A program made the position numbers and the translations under genes. The notes under the pieces are model-generated. The model ran no database searches, was not told the DNA's origin, and saw only the letters and a list, made by a program, of their open reading frames with translations. 40,977 bases of DNA, taken from NCBI GenBank assembly GCA_900550375.1, contig URRP01000023.1, positions 1-40,977 of the forward strand, written 5' to 3'. Shown here one piece after another: positions 1-7,387 of this stretch; within the stretch, counting starts at the first letter, position 1; every line of letters starts with the position of its first letter. Source of the stretch: an uncultured Alistipes sp. (GTDB taxonomy: Bacteria; Bacteroidota; Bacteroidia; Bacteroidales; Rikenellaceae).

Positions 1-1
1 G

Positions 2-136
2 GCCGACGAGAAGGCACAGTACGACGCCCGCATGGCCGAGCGGTATCCCGCACCGCCCGCACCAGATGTGATCGATCCCGAATCCCCGATCGACGCGGAG
101 CAGGCCGAGATAGTTGAACCTGAAATTGTCGAGTAG
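2..136 (+). CDS. Partial phage-associated protein, C-terminus only
   Basis: An open frame enters from the left edge and stops at TAG 134-136, leaving about 44 residues. The tail is acidic and proline-rich (for example ERYPAPPAPD), as expected for a disordered C-terminus. The stop is 5 bases before the next start, so it is probably co-transcribed with the lysis-type cassette. Nothing visible identifies its function. Confidence 0.5.
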   Translation, partial: ADEKAQYDARMAERYPAPPAPDVIDPESPIDAEQAEIVEPEIVE

Positions 137-141
137 CAGCC

Positions 142-432
142 ATGAAAAACCTGATCGACACCCTTCTGAATTGGCTGGATGCGGTTCCGAAGGATAAGTA
201 TCAGCACTTCGCCGTTGGCGCTGTTCTGGCGGCGATCTTCCAGATCCTCCCCGTATGCTTCGGCCTGCCGTGGTGGCTGGCGCTGATCGCCTCCGTGACG
301 GTGGTATTTGCCGCAGCGTGGGTCAAAGAGCACGAGATCGACCCTGCGGAGGATATGCAGGATATTCTTGCGACGCTCGCGGGCGGAGCGGTGGTGTGGA
401 TAGTAACCCTCGTAATCCTACTCTTCGCATGA
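142..432 (+). CDS. Small membrane protein of prophage, possible holin-like role
   Basis: A 96-residue protein with two or three hydrophobic segments (about residues 24-41, 43-60 and 76-96) and an N-terminal KYQHFAVG motif, a pattern shared by small membrane proteins of Bacteroidota prophages. The TGA stop overlaps the next ATG in an ATGA junction. A small multi-pass membrane protein before an endolysin suggests a holin-type role, but that rests on position and topology only. It could instead be a general inner-membrane protein of the element. Confidence 0.6.
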   Translation: MKNLIDTLLNWLDAVPKDKYQHFAVGAVLAAIFQILPVCFGLPWWLALIASVTVVFAAAWVKEHEIDPAEDMQDILATLAGGAVVWIVTLVILLFA

Positions 433-1037
433 ACATCGACGCGGAACAGATTACGACTGTCGCACGAGGTATCAGCGACCTCGGACTGCTGCTCATCGCT
501 GCCAGCACGTTCATACTTCTCTCCGCGGCGTTGTGGCTCGGCATCTTCGCATGGTTTAAGACCATGATAAACAATCTTATCGGGCAGAACAAGAAGACGA
601 TGGACGAGCTGCTGGCCGAGACGAGGGCGCAAAACGAGAAGCTGACCGACATCTCCGAAGGGTTGATCCCCGAAACGAAGTTGCGGATCAAGACTCTCTC
701 CAATGCCTTCTTCGATCTGTCGTTCGAGAAGACCTGCCAGATGATCGAGCAGGTGCGACGGGAGAACCACATCGCCGACCACGCAGCGACGGCCGACAAG
801 ATTCGAACCCTGCTGCGCATCATGCACGACGATCGGAACACCCGTCTGGACTGCTTCGTATTTCGAGGACGCAAGCTCTCGGAATACACGTCGCCGGAGT
901 GGATCGAGCAGGTCGCCGAGGTCGTGGAATGTGAGATATACAATGAGTCGGGGCCGAACGCCGCGCGGGCGAGGACGAACATCAAGGCGATATTCGACAA
1001 CATCAAACTGGAGTTTTATCACAAAATGAACGGGTAA
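429..1037 (+). CDS. Prophage membrane-anchored coiled-coil protein, unknown function
   Basis: A 202-residue protein starting at an ATG that overlaps the stop of the preceding gene. One strong transmembrane segment lies at about residues 18-43, followed by a charged, probably helical region (about 48-110) and a soluble C-terminal part with no motif I recognise. An upstream in-frame extension exists, but it would run deep into the previous gene, so the ATGA start is preferred. It sits between the small membrane protein and the endolysin, so a lysis or envelope role is possible; no function is assigned. Confidence 0.6.
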   Translation: MNIDAEQITTVARGISDLGLLLIAASTFILLSAALWLGIFAWFKTMINNLIGQNKKTMDELLAETRAQNEKLTDISEGLIPETKLRIKTLSNAFFDLSFEKTCQMIEQVRRENHIADHAATADKIRTLLRIMHDDRNTRLDCFVFRGRKLSEYTSPEWIEQVAEVVECEIYNESGPNAARARTNIKAIFDNIKLEFYHKMNG

Positions 1038-1038
1038 T

Positions 1039-1443
1039 ATGGCAAAATACTTCTCTATTTCTGAGATGATTCGCTCCGAGACGGCCGCCGTGCGCAGAAT
1101 CGATAACACGCCGTCGCACGATGTCACACGACGGTTGAACGCTTTGATGGATGACTGCCTCGACCCTGCGCGCGAGCTGTGGGGCCGCCCGATCGGCGTG
1201 AACAGCGGCTACCGGTCGTTGGCGCTCAACGCAGCCGTAGGCGGCGCGGCGTCGAGCCAGCACATGAAAGGCGAGGCGGCCGACATCACGACCGGCAGCG
1301 TCGCCGACAACCTGCAATTGTTCGAACGCATCGCAGCCAGCGCGATCCCCTTCGACCAGCTCATCGACGAGAATCGGGGCCGCTGGATTCATATTTCATA
1401 CAGGGCCGACGGGAAGAACCGAAGGCAGGTGCTGCACCTATGA
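1039..1443 (+). CDS. Peptidase M15-family endolysin
   Basis: A 134-residue single-domain protein of the M15A/VanY-like D-Ala-D-Ala or cross-link peptidase type. The zinc ligands are visible as SQHMKGEAAD (H75, D82) and H118 in WIHISY, and the NSGYRS motif (residues 55-60) is also typical of the fold. It has no signal peptide, as expected of a phage endolysin released by a holin. The length matches stand-alone M15 endolysins of Bacteroidota prophages. It begins two bases after the previous stop and its own stop overlaps the next ATG. It should cut peptide bonds in peptidoglycan during lysis. Confidence 0.88.
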   Translation: MAKYFSISEMIRSETAAVRRIDNTPSHDVTRRLNALMDDCLDPARELWGRPIGVNSGYRSLALNAAVGGAASSQHMKGEAADITTGSVADNLQLFERIAASAIPFDQLIDENRGRWIHISYRADGKNRRQVLHL

Positions 1444-2021
1444 AACGGATATTCGCATACCTGCTGGCCGCACTCTGCTTCGGGGCGCTGCTCTTCGGCT
1501 GGGGGTACCGCCGAGGGGCGGCCTCCGTCGTCGTGCGTGACACAACCATTACACGATGGGTGCCGTGGCCGGTAACCCTGTACGACACTATTCGGGAACC
1601 CTATCTGGTCGCCGTGCGCGAACCGGCCGATACGGTGTATCAGTATATGAAAGTAGACACCGGCGCGATCATCGCGGACTATCTGCGTGAGCGGGACTAT
1701 CGGCTGGATTTCTCGGCCGATTCTACCGGAACGTTCCTCGTCGACGCGACGGTGGGAGAGAATAGGCTGTTGCAGGCCTCGGCAGTCGTGCGGCCGCTGT
1801 TCCGTGAAGTGACGCAGGTGCGAACGATCACCGAAACCGTCATACGACCGCCGCGGTGGGAGGTCGGGTTGTCGGCGGCCATTGATCCGTATAGTCAATG
1901 GGGCGGCGTCTACGGCCGCTATACAAAGAACCGCTGGAGCGCCGAGATGACGGTAGGATACGACCCAATCCGAGATAGGCAATATGTAGCAGGGAAAATT
2001 TGCTGGGCGGTGTTCCGATAA
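1440..2021 (+). CDS. Rz/spanin-like prophage membrane protein (DUF6808-like)
   Basis: A 193-residue protein starting at the ATG that overlaps the endolysin stop. One N-terminal membrane segment (about residues 5-24) is followed by a periplasmic-type region rich in Thr, Val and Arg (VVRDTTITR and related beta-type strands) and a C-terminal part (from about residue 140) that looks like paired beta strands. Position directly after an M15 endolysin and this topology fit the Rz-like or DUF6808-type proteins of Bacteroidota phages. The family name is from memory of typical gene order, not from a search. Confidence 0.6.
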   Translation: MKRIFAYLLAALCFGALLFGWGYRRGAASVVVRDTTITRWVPWPVTLYDTIREPYLVAVREPADTVYQYMKVDTGAIIADYLRERDYRLDFSADSTGTFLVDATVGENRLLQASAVVRPLFREVTQVRTITETVIRPPRWEVGLSAAIDPYSQWGGVYGRYTKNRWSAEMTVGYDPIRDRQYVAGKICWAVFR

Positions 2022-2143
2022 TTTGTTGTGGGGATTTTGAACCCGTCTTTGCAGCTGACGAGAAACTCAGAAGAACGGCCGAACGGACAGGGAAAAGCCG
2101 TCAACAACTGATAAACAACTGGGCTGAAGAATTGAGAATCGAA

Positions 2144-2168
2144 TAAAAAAACCGCCGAATCTCGGCGG
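2144..2168 (-). terminator. Integrase terminator
   Basis: Inverted repeat CCGCCGA (2152-2158) / TCGGCGG (2162-2168) with a three-base loop. The run of A at 2144-2151 becomes a U tract on the minus strand. It lies just beyond the integrase stop. Confidence 0.8.
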
Positions 2169-2188
2169 GAGTTCAGATAGCTTGTTGA

Positions 2189-3475
2189 TTAGTTACCGAT
2201 TCCGCGCCAATCAAAAAGAGCCAGTACGGATTTGTGTGCATCGAAGATAATGCGCCAGTTTTTCACAAGGTATATGTCTGTGACTTTCATGGATGCATCG
2301 ACGTGATTCAGCGCCTCATGAATCACGTATTTGTCCAGTCCGGCTCCGCCCTCCTCTCGGGGAGTCCGCGCTATGGTCGCCCAAGAATGCCGCGCAGCAT
2401 AGAATGTCAGTCCATCGACGCCTATCGCCTCGCCGACATCTTTCAAGCCTCTGTTAATCGCCTTATTGAATGATACGCGATCTTTGTATCGAAGGTAGAA
2501 GTGAAGCAGTCGCTTCCCCGTCTTATCCGAGTAGCGAGCGATCAAAGGATTAACGCATGGCTCTACCCGAACGTGCATTTCTGCTCGATCCGTGCGGCGG
2601 GATTCGGTTTTTTGCCGGAAATACACGATCTCGTCCTTCTTGGCCGGCGGGCAGGTCAGCAGATCGGCGCTGTTCATACCCATCAGTGCGAACGATAGAA
2701 GGAAGCAATCTCGCGCCATCCGAGAGCGTTCGTTAGCGAGTGGCGGCAAGTCGATTATCTGCTGTATAGACTCCGCAGAAATGGCTCTTTTTGCCGTCGA
2801 CGCAGGTGTTTCGAGGCGCAAATTCCTGAAGGGGTTGCCGAGAATATTCATTTGGCCGAGTTCTTCGTCGTTAAACTCTTCTTTCGCCCTATTATATATT
2901 GTTTTAATACGCGAAATGTATAGGGACAGCGCTCTGTTACCTTTGCGTCGAACGGTATCTCCGATTTTTTGTTTTCGGTTTGATCCGCGTTGTGAGGGTT
3001 CCGATTCGATGAATTGGACGAATCCTTTGATGAACGGCACCGTGATCTCGCCGATGTCGAGCGTTTCACGTCCAATATACCTCTTCAATGCGTTATGGGC
3101 AGTGATATAGATCGATGCTGTGCCGGAACTCATTTGTGCCGCTTCCTGTCTCATATACTCAAGGAAATCGAGTCGGAACCGATCTCCGCCTTTCAATCCA
3201 AATTTAATGCGAGATACAAGCTCATCGATTCCCATTTCTTCAATAGCGTAACCCATCTCGTTACATAGATCGATGCAATCTTCGACCAAATCGCGGCATT
3301 TACGATTTATTTTTTCATTCTTAATTTTCAATCCGCGCGTCAAATCATCAGGCATTGCATAGAGTGTTGTGCTGATCCAGCGACTTTTTCTATGATGGGT
3401 TATACGCAGCTTGATATTATATGTACCATCTGCTCGTCGTTGGTGCGAAAAGATGCAGGTTCGGAACGTAGCCAT
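2189..3475 (-). CDS. Tyrosine recombinase / phage integrase
   Basis: A 428-residue site-specific recombinase with an N-terminal arm-binding domain (about 1-90), a SAM-like core-binding domain (about 100-200) and a catalytic domain (about 225-420). Catalytic features are ARHSWAT (R362), the histidine in ALNHVD (H391) and the nucleophile in TDIYLV (Y402). The first box reads MGMNSADL with Asn at the usual arginine position (N268), a variant I associate with many Bacteroidota integrases, so it need not mean inactivation. It is transcribed away from the tRNA-Arg. It should catalyse integration and excision of the element. Confidence 0.92.
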   Translation of the reverse strand: MATFRTCIFSHQRRADGTYNIKLRITHHRKSRWISTTLYAMPDDLTRGLKIKNEKINRKCRDLVEDCIDLCNEMGYAIEEMGIDELVSRIKFGLKGGDRFRLDFLEYMRQEAAQMSSGTASIYITAHNALKRYIGRETLDIGEITVPFIKGFVQFIESEPSQRGSNRKQKIGDTVRRKGNRALSLYISRIKTIYNRAKEEFNDEELGQMNILGNPFRNLRLETPASTAKRAISAESIQQIIDLPPLANERSRMARDCFLLSFALMGMNSADLLTCPPAKKDEIVYFRQKTESRRTDRAEMHVRVEPCVNPLIARYSDKTGKRLLHFYLRYKDRVSFNKAINRGLKDVGEAIGVDGLTFYAARHSWATIARTPREEGGAGLDKYVIHEALNHVDASMKVTDIYLVKNWRIIFDAHKSVLALFDWRGIGN

Positions 3476-3506
3476 ACTTGAACAACATTAGAACAACAAT
3501 TGCAGA

Positions 3507-3514
3507 CAAATATA
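3507..3514 (-). promoter_or_regulatory. Probable -7 element for the integrase
   Basis: CAAATATA on the plus strand reads TATATTTG on the minus strand, a full match to the Bacteroidota -7 consensus, about 32 bases before the integrase ATG. I see no clean TTTG -33 box at the expected distance, so strength is uncertain. Confidence 0.45.
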
Positions 3515-3583
3515 TACAAAAAGTGTTAAAAGTGTATTTGTGTAATGCGAAATATTTCACCGTAAAAGTGCGTGAAAAATAAT

Positions 3584-3619
3584 AAAAACCGCCTCTGAGA
3601 GTAATTAGAGGCGGTTTTT
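3584..3619 (-). terminator. tRNA-Arg terminator (bidirectional form)
   Basis: A perfect 13-bp inverted repeat, 3584-3596 with 3607-3619, ten-base loop, with A5 on one side and T5 on the other, so it could work in both directions. It lies just beyond the 3' end of the tRNA and separates it from the integrase promoter region. Confidence 0.85.
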
Positions 3620-3627
3620 CCTTTTCG

Positions 3628-3701
3628 TGATTCCGATGCGGTTCGAACGCATGACCCACAGCTTAGAAGGCTGTTGCTCTATCCAACTGAGCTACGGAAC
3701 C
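3628..3701 (-). tRNA. tRNA-Arg (anticodon UCU)
   Basis: The minus strand folds into a complete 74-base cloverleaf: acceptor stem GGTTCCG/CGGAATC (one G-U pair), D arm GCTC...GAGC, anticodon stem ACAGC/GCTGT with loop CTTCTAA giving UCU, T arm ATGCG/CGCAT with TTCGAAC, and discriminator A. CCA is not encoded. It reads the AGA codon. Its 3' half faces the integrase, making it the likely attachment site of the prophage. The gene is intact after integration, as expected when the phage carries the duplicated 3' end. Confidence 0.96.
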
Positions 3702-3853
3702 TACGGCAAACGTATTTGCGCAATATGTTTTGCGGCACAAAAGTAATACAAATCCACCGACTTTCCAAACCTTCGGGGCGGAGAATCGCGGTGCAGTGGA
3801 GCGGTAGCGGGGCGCCTGTCGGAACGCAGGTCGGGGATCTGCCGGAACGGGCT

Positions 3854-5032
3854 TCAGCGTGCGTCGACCGCCCTCCGCAGCCGTTCGAGCGCTTCGGCGA
3901 GTCGGGCGCGCGGCAGCCCGACGTTGAGGCGCATGTGGCCTTCGCCGCCGGGGCCGAACAGCTCGCCGTCGTTGAGTGCCAGTCCGGCGCGTGCGACGAA
4001 GAGGTCGACGAGTGCATCGTGCGCCAGTCCCAAGCCCCGGCAGTCGAGCCAGACGAGGAACGACGCTTCGGGACGGATCACCCGGATGGAGGGGATATGC
4101 CGCCGCAGGAAATCGTCGGTGAAATCGACGTTCGCTTCGATGTACCGCAGCATCTGCCGCCGCCAAGCGTCGCCTTCGGGCGTGAAGGCCGCCATCGTCG
4201 CGACGGCCGAGAGCAGGGGCGCTTCGTGAAATTCGCCCGCTTCGAGCCAGCCGAAGAACCGGTCGCGCAACGCTTCGTCGGGTACGATGGCATAGGAGCT
4301 GACCACACCGGCGATATTGAAGGTTTTGGTCGGGGCGCCGAAGGTGATGCTGCAATGCGCCGCCGCATCGCTGACCGAAGCGAATGGATGGTGGCGGTGT
4401 CCGTTGAGCGGTATGTCGCAGTGAATCTCGTCCGAGACGACCGTAATGCCGTGCCGGTCGCAGATTGCGGCCAGCCGGCGCAGCGTCTCTGCCGGCCATA
4501 CGATGCCTGCGGGATTGTGCGGGTTGGAGAGGATCAGCAGCCGGCAGTCGTCGTCGAGCACGGCTTCGAGCTGTTCGAAGTCCATTTCGTAGCGGTCGCC
4601 CGTGCGCCGCAGCGGATTGTAGACTACGCGGCGTCCCATCTGTTCGGGAATCAACCGGAAGGGGTGGTAGACGGGTGGCTGGACGATCACTTTGTCGCCC
4701 GGACGGGTCAGCGCCAGTGTCGCCATGCCGATGCCTTTGACGATGCCGGGGATGAATCGCATCCATGCCGGATCGGGACGCCAGCCGTGACGGGCTTCGA
4801 TCCATGCGGCCACCTGCGGCCAGTATCCGTCGGGCAGTTGCGTGTAGCCCAGCACGGGGTGGTCGAGCCGCTGCCGGAGGGCGTCGAGGATGAAATCCGG
4901 CGTCGCGAAATCCATATCCGCCACCCACAGGGGCAGCAGTTCCTCGCGGCCGAACACTTCGGTCAGCGCATCGTACTTCACGGCGTTCGTGCCGCGCCGG
5001 TCGACGATCCGGTCGAAATCGTAGGTTTTCAT
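3854..5032 (-). CDS. MalY/PatB-family C-S lyase (cystathionine beta-lyase) aminotransferase
   Basis: A 392-residue PLP enzyme of fold type I. Visible signatures are WVADMDF near residue 37, SNPHNPAG (about 169-176), DEIHCD (about 201), the PLP-binding lysine in GAPTKTFNIAG (K236), and the carboxylate-binding arginine in HMRLNVG near the C-terminus. The length matches PatB/MalY (about 390). The family cleaves C-S bonds of cystathionine or cysteine, giving pyruvate, ammonia and a thiol; some members also act in regulation. The start at 5032 (MKTYDF) is chosen because PatB proteins begin with this type of sequence; a longer frame upstream overlaps the SemiSWEET gene. It lies 20 bases downstream of that gene and is probably co-transcribed with it. 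Confidence 0.88.
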   Translation of the reverse strand: MKTYDFDRIVDRRGTNAVKYDALTEVFGREELLPLWVADMDFATPDFILDALRQRLDHPVLGYTQLPDGYWPQVAAWIEARHGWRPDPAWMRFIPGIVKGIGMATLALTRPGDKVIVQPPVYHPFRLIPEQMGRRVVYNPLRRTGDRYEMDFEQLEAVLDDDCRLLILSNPHNPAGIVWPAETLRRLAAICDRHGITVVSDEIHCDIPLNGHRHHPFASVSDAAAHCSITFGAPTKTFNIAGVVSSYAIVPDEALRDRFFGWLEAGEFHEAPLLSAVATMAAFTPEGDAWRRQMLRYIEANVDFTDDFLRRHIPSIRVIRPEASFLVWLDCRGLGLAHDALVDLFVARAGLALNDGELFGPGGEGHMRLNVGLPRARLAEALERLRRAVDAR

Positions 5033-5052
5033 CGATGTCGTGCGACGGGTAT

Positions 5053-5325
5053 CTACCGTCTCTTTTTGAAATAGTCGTTGTGGATCTTGATCCCGAAGAC
5101 GATCGAACTCATGATCGTCGTGAGGAGGTTGGTGACGAAGAGCGGGACGTTGTGGGTCAGAATACCCTGAATGGCAAAGCAGGCCGAGCCGAGTCCCATC
5201 ATCAGAAAGGTTCCCATGGCGATGTCGTCGGTGGAACGGGTACGAATGGTACGCACGGTCTGGGGTAGATAGCCGAAGACCATGGCGATGGCGGCGATCG
5301 TGCCGATAATATCCGAAATATGCAT
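5053..5325 (-). CDS. SemiSWEET / PQ-loop small-solute transporter
   Basis: A 90-residue three-helix membrane protein. The first helix ends in GYLPQTVRTIRTRSTDDI, which is the PQ-loop signature of SemiSWEET proteins; two further hydrophobic helices follow and the C-terminus is basic (YFKKRR). SemiSWEETs work as homodimers that form a transport pathway, usually for sugars, in the inner membrane. The ATG at 5325 is the only sensible start. It sits upstream of the PatB-like gene on the same strand. The substrate cannot be read from the sequence. Confidence 0.87.
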   Translation of the reverse strand: MHISDIIGTIAAIAMVFGYLPQTVRTIRTRSTDDIAMGTFLMMGLGSACFAIQGILTHNVPLFVTNLLTTIMSSIVFGIKIHNDYFKKRR

Positions 5326-5337
5326 AGCGCGCTTCTT

Positions 5338-5368
5338 TTTGCAAATATAGCAAAAATCCCTATATTTG
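5338..5368 (+). promoter_or_regulatory. guaD promoter
   Basis: TTTG (5338-5341), 19 bases, TATATTTG (5361-5368): a full match to the Bacteroidota promoter, 23 bases before the guaD ATG. The same segment contains TATATTTG on the minus strand (5342-5349), a possible -7 for the divergent SemiSWEET gene, so the two promoters would overlap. Confidence 0.8.
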
Positions 5369-5391
5369 TATCGGTTGTTTTTATTGAAAGC

Positions 5392-5865
5392 ATGAAGAAT
5401 TCGGAAAATAAATTCATGAGGCTGGCCATCGAACTCTCTGAAAAGAGCGTCGCCGAGGGCGGCGGCCCGTTCGGAGCCGTCGTCGTGCGCCGCGGCGAGG
5501 TGGTGGCTACGGGGACGAACTCCGTTACGCTGCTCAACGATCCCACGGCGCACGCCGAAGTGTCGGCCATCCGCGCCGCCTGCGCCGCCGTGAAGGATTT
5601 CAAACTGGAGGAATGCGAAATCTACTCCTCCTGCGAGCCGTGTCCGATGTGCCTGAGCGCGATCTACTGGGCCGGTATCCGCAAGATTTATTTCGCCAAT
5701 ACGCGCGAGGATGCGAAGCGGATCGGCTTCGACGACTCGTTCATCTACGATCAGATTCCGCTGGCTCCGTCGCAGCGCACCGTCCCCTCCGAGGAGATGA
5801 TGCGCGCCGAGGCGCTGGAGGCTTTCCGCCTGTGGGAACAGAAGAGCGACAAAGTCGAATATTGA
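5392..5865 (+). CDS. guaD: Guanine deaminase, CDA fold
   Basis: A 157-residue cytidine-deaminase-fold enzyme. The zinc and catalytic site is H54-A-E56 with C84 and C87 in SCEPCPMC. The segment FDDSFIY and the ending KVEY match the C-terminal pattern of Bacillus-type GuaD (156 residues), where the C-terminus swaps between subunits and closes the active site. This favours guanine deaminase (guanine to xanthine plus ammonia) over TadA. The start at 5392 is chosen because the promoter -7 lies at 5361-5368, ruling out the longer upstream frame. It is transcribed alone from a consensus promoter divergent to the SemiSWEET gene. Confidence 0.88.
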   Translation: MKNSENKFMRLAIELSEKSVAEGGGPFGAVVVRRGEVVATGTNSVTLLNDPTAHAEVSAIRAACAAVKDFKLEECEIYSSCEPCPMCLSAIYWAGIRKIYFANTREDAKRIGFDDSFIYDQIPLAPSQRTVPSEEMMRAEALEAFRLWEQKSDKVEY

Positions 5866-6093
5866 ACCTGCCACCGGCGGGCGGGTGCGCGGTACGCGGG
5901 GTTGCATCGAACCGTTCATCTGCGGCGTTTGCCCCGCACGGGCTGCCGCTCGGGGAAGCCCGCTGAATGCTCTGTGCGGGCTGCGGCTGCAAAAAGCTGC
6001 GGTTCCGAGAGATGTTTGTCGACGCGGAACGTATGTTGAAATGCCGATTTCGGGTGTGCGTTTCGGTCGGGCGGCGTTTTTGAGCGGCAGAAA
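5866..6093. other. Non-coding stretch between guaD and the rpsP promoter
   Basis: GC-rich intergenic DNA with short self-complementary runs but no clear terminator, no open frame with coding character, and no RNA gene I recognise. Together with the rpsP leader the gene-free stretch is about 325 bases. Confidence 0.5.
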
Positions 6094-6125
6094 TTTGGCC
6101 GCATGGAAAATTCTCCCTATCTTTG
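6094..6125 (+). promoter_or_regulatory. rpsP operon promoter
   Basis: TTTG (6094-6097), 20 bases, TATCTTTG (6118-6125): a full consensus Bacteroidota promoter. It leaves a leader of about 60 bases, AT-rich just before the rpsP start. Confidence 0.85.
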
Positions 6126-6191
6126 TCCCCGCTGCAAAATCCGCGAAGGGTTTGCGCTTTTAATAACTAACAATTAAATTTTTACAAGCAA

Positions 6192-6740
6192 ATGGCTGTT
6201 AAAATTCGTTTGGCACGTCACGGAAAGAAAGCTGCGCCTTTCTATCATATCGTTGCCGCAGATAGCAGAGCGCCACGTGATGGTAAGTTCATCGAGAAAT
6301 TGGGTACCTACAACCCGATTACGAATCCTGCTACAATCGAGCTCAATTTCGAACGGGCTTTGGATTGGTTGATGAAAGGCGCACAACCCACCGATACCTG
6401 CCGTGCGATTCTGTCGTACAAGGGCGTTCTCTACAAGAAGCACCTGCTGGGCGGTGTCGCCAAGGGCGCTTTCTCGGAGTCGGACGCCGAGGCCAAGTTC
6501 AACAAGTGGATGGAGGAGAAGCAGGGCAAGATCGCTTCCAAGGAGACGAAGCTCGCTACCGACGCCAAGTCGGCCGAGAAGGCTCGTCTGGCTGCCGAGG
6601 CCAAGGTGAAGGAGGAGCGTGCGAAGGCGATTGCCGAGAAGAAGGCCGCCGAAGCTGCCGCTGCCGCTGAAGCCGAAGGGGCTGCCGCCGAGGGCGAAGC
6701 CGCCGAAGCTCCCGTCGAGGGCGAGGCTGCCGCTGAATAA
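6192..6740 (+). CDS. rpsP: 30S ribosomal protein S16 with long C-terminal extension
   Basis: A 182-residue protein. Residues 1-80 are the S16 core (MAVKIRLARHGKK, PFYHIVAADSRAPRDGK, LGTYNP), which helps assemble the 30S subunit. From about residue 90 the chain becomes a charged and then Ala/Glu-rich tail with a predicted long helix and a disordered acidic end. Tails of this kind occur in Bacteroidota S16, whereas S16 in E. coli is about 82 residues. It heads the rpsP-rimM pair, the classical gene order, and is preceded by a consensus promoter. Codon use in the core differs from its neighbours, as is usual for a highly expressed gene. Confidence 0.96.
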   Translation: MAVKIRLARHGKKAAPFYHIVAADSRAPRDGKFIEKLGTYNPITNPATIELNFERALDWLMKGAQPTDTCRAILSYKGVLYKKHLLGGVAKGAFSESDAEAKFNKWMEEKQGKIASKETKLATDAKSAEKARLAAEAKVKEERAKAIAEKKAAEAAAAAEAEGAAAEGEAAEAPVEGEAAAE

Positions 6741-6762
6741 GCCGTATACATTATTAGATAGG

Positions 6763-6806
6763 GAATTCCCTCTGATACCCTGTGAGGGTGTCGGAGGGAA
6801 TTCTTT
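6763..6806 (+). terminator. Terminator or attenuator between rpsP and rimM
   Basis: A long hairpin: GAATTCCCTCTGATACCC (6763-6780), loop TGTGA, and its complement (6786-6803) with two G-U pairs, followed by TTT. The U tract is short, so some read-through into rimM is likely; this would lower rimM relative to rpsP. Confidence 0.75.
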
Positions 6807-6858
6807 CGTAATTATAATATGGCGTCTCGGTAATTCTTGATTTTTAATTCTTGATTTT

Positions 6859-7368
6859 ATGTTGCAGCCAGTGGCCAAAGTAACCAAGTTGTTCGGCGCC
6901 GAGCGGGGCGGGGGCGTCGTGCTGTCGCTCTATGCCGAATTCCCGGAGGAGTTTGCGCCGGACGCGGAGCCGTTGTTCGTCCGTATCGATTCGCTCGATG
7001 TGCCGTTGTGGTGCGAGCGGTTCGAACGCCGCGGTGCCACAGGTGCGCTGGCGGAGTTCGCCGACTGGGATACGGCGCGGCGAGCCGCTGAACTGGTGGG
7101 GCACGAACTCTTTGCCGAGGCGGAGGACGCGGCGCCCGACGATGAATTCTATATGGAGGATCTGATCGGATTCGCCGCAGATGTAGACGGCCTTCGGGGC
7201 GAGGTGACGGATTATTACGACAGCGAGGCCAACCCGCTGCTGGGCGTGACGATCGACGGGCGCGAATACCTCGTGCCGGCTGTCGAGGAGTTTATCGTGC
7301 AGATCGATTTCGAGGGGCGCCGTCTGCGGATGACGCTGCCGGATGGGTTATTGTCGTTGAACGATTGA
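6859..7368 (+). CDS. rimM: Ribosome maturation factor RimM
   Basis: A 169-residue protein with the two-domain RimM layout: an N-terminal beta-barrel (about 1-88, divergent, with PVAKVTKLFG at the start) and a C-terminal PRC-barrel (about 95-169) with GEVTDYYD, YLVPAVEEF and the ending LPDGLLSLND typical of RimM. It binds S19/16S rRNA and helps 30S head maturation. It follows rpsP as in most bacteria, but trmD and rplS do not follow; mnmA does instead. The N-terminal domain is more diverged than usual, while the C-terminal signature is clear. Confidence 0.88.
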   Translation: MLQPVAKVTKLFGAERGGGVVLSLYAEFPEEFAPDAEPLFVRIDSLDVPLWCERFERRGATGALAEFADWDTARRAAELVGHELFAEAEDAAPDDEFYMEDLIGFAADVDGLRGEVTDYYDSEANPLLGVTIDGREYLVPAVEEFIVQIDFEGRRLRMTLPDGLLSLND

Positions 7369-7387
7369 AAAGCTTGATTTAAGGACC

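Larger units (their letters stand above)
1..3640. mobile_element. Right end of a prophage integrated at tRNA-Arg
   Basis: The stretch combines a lysis-like gene cassette on the plus strand with a tyrosine integrase on the minus strand that lies next to the 3' end of a tRNA-Arg gene. That is the usual layout of a temperate phage or related element integrated at a tRNA. The left end and the second attachment site lie outside the window. The exact boundary is not visible: the core repeat is presumed to be in the 3' half of the tRNA (about 3628-3660). What is seen is the gene order; the integration site is inferred. Confidence 0.75.
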
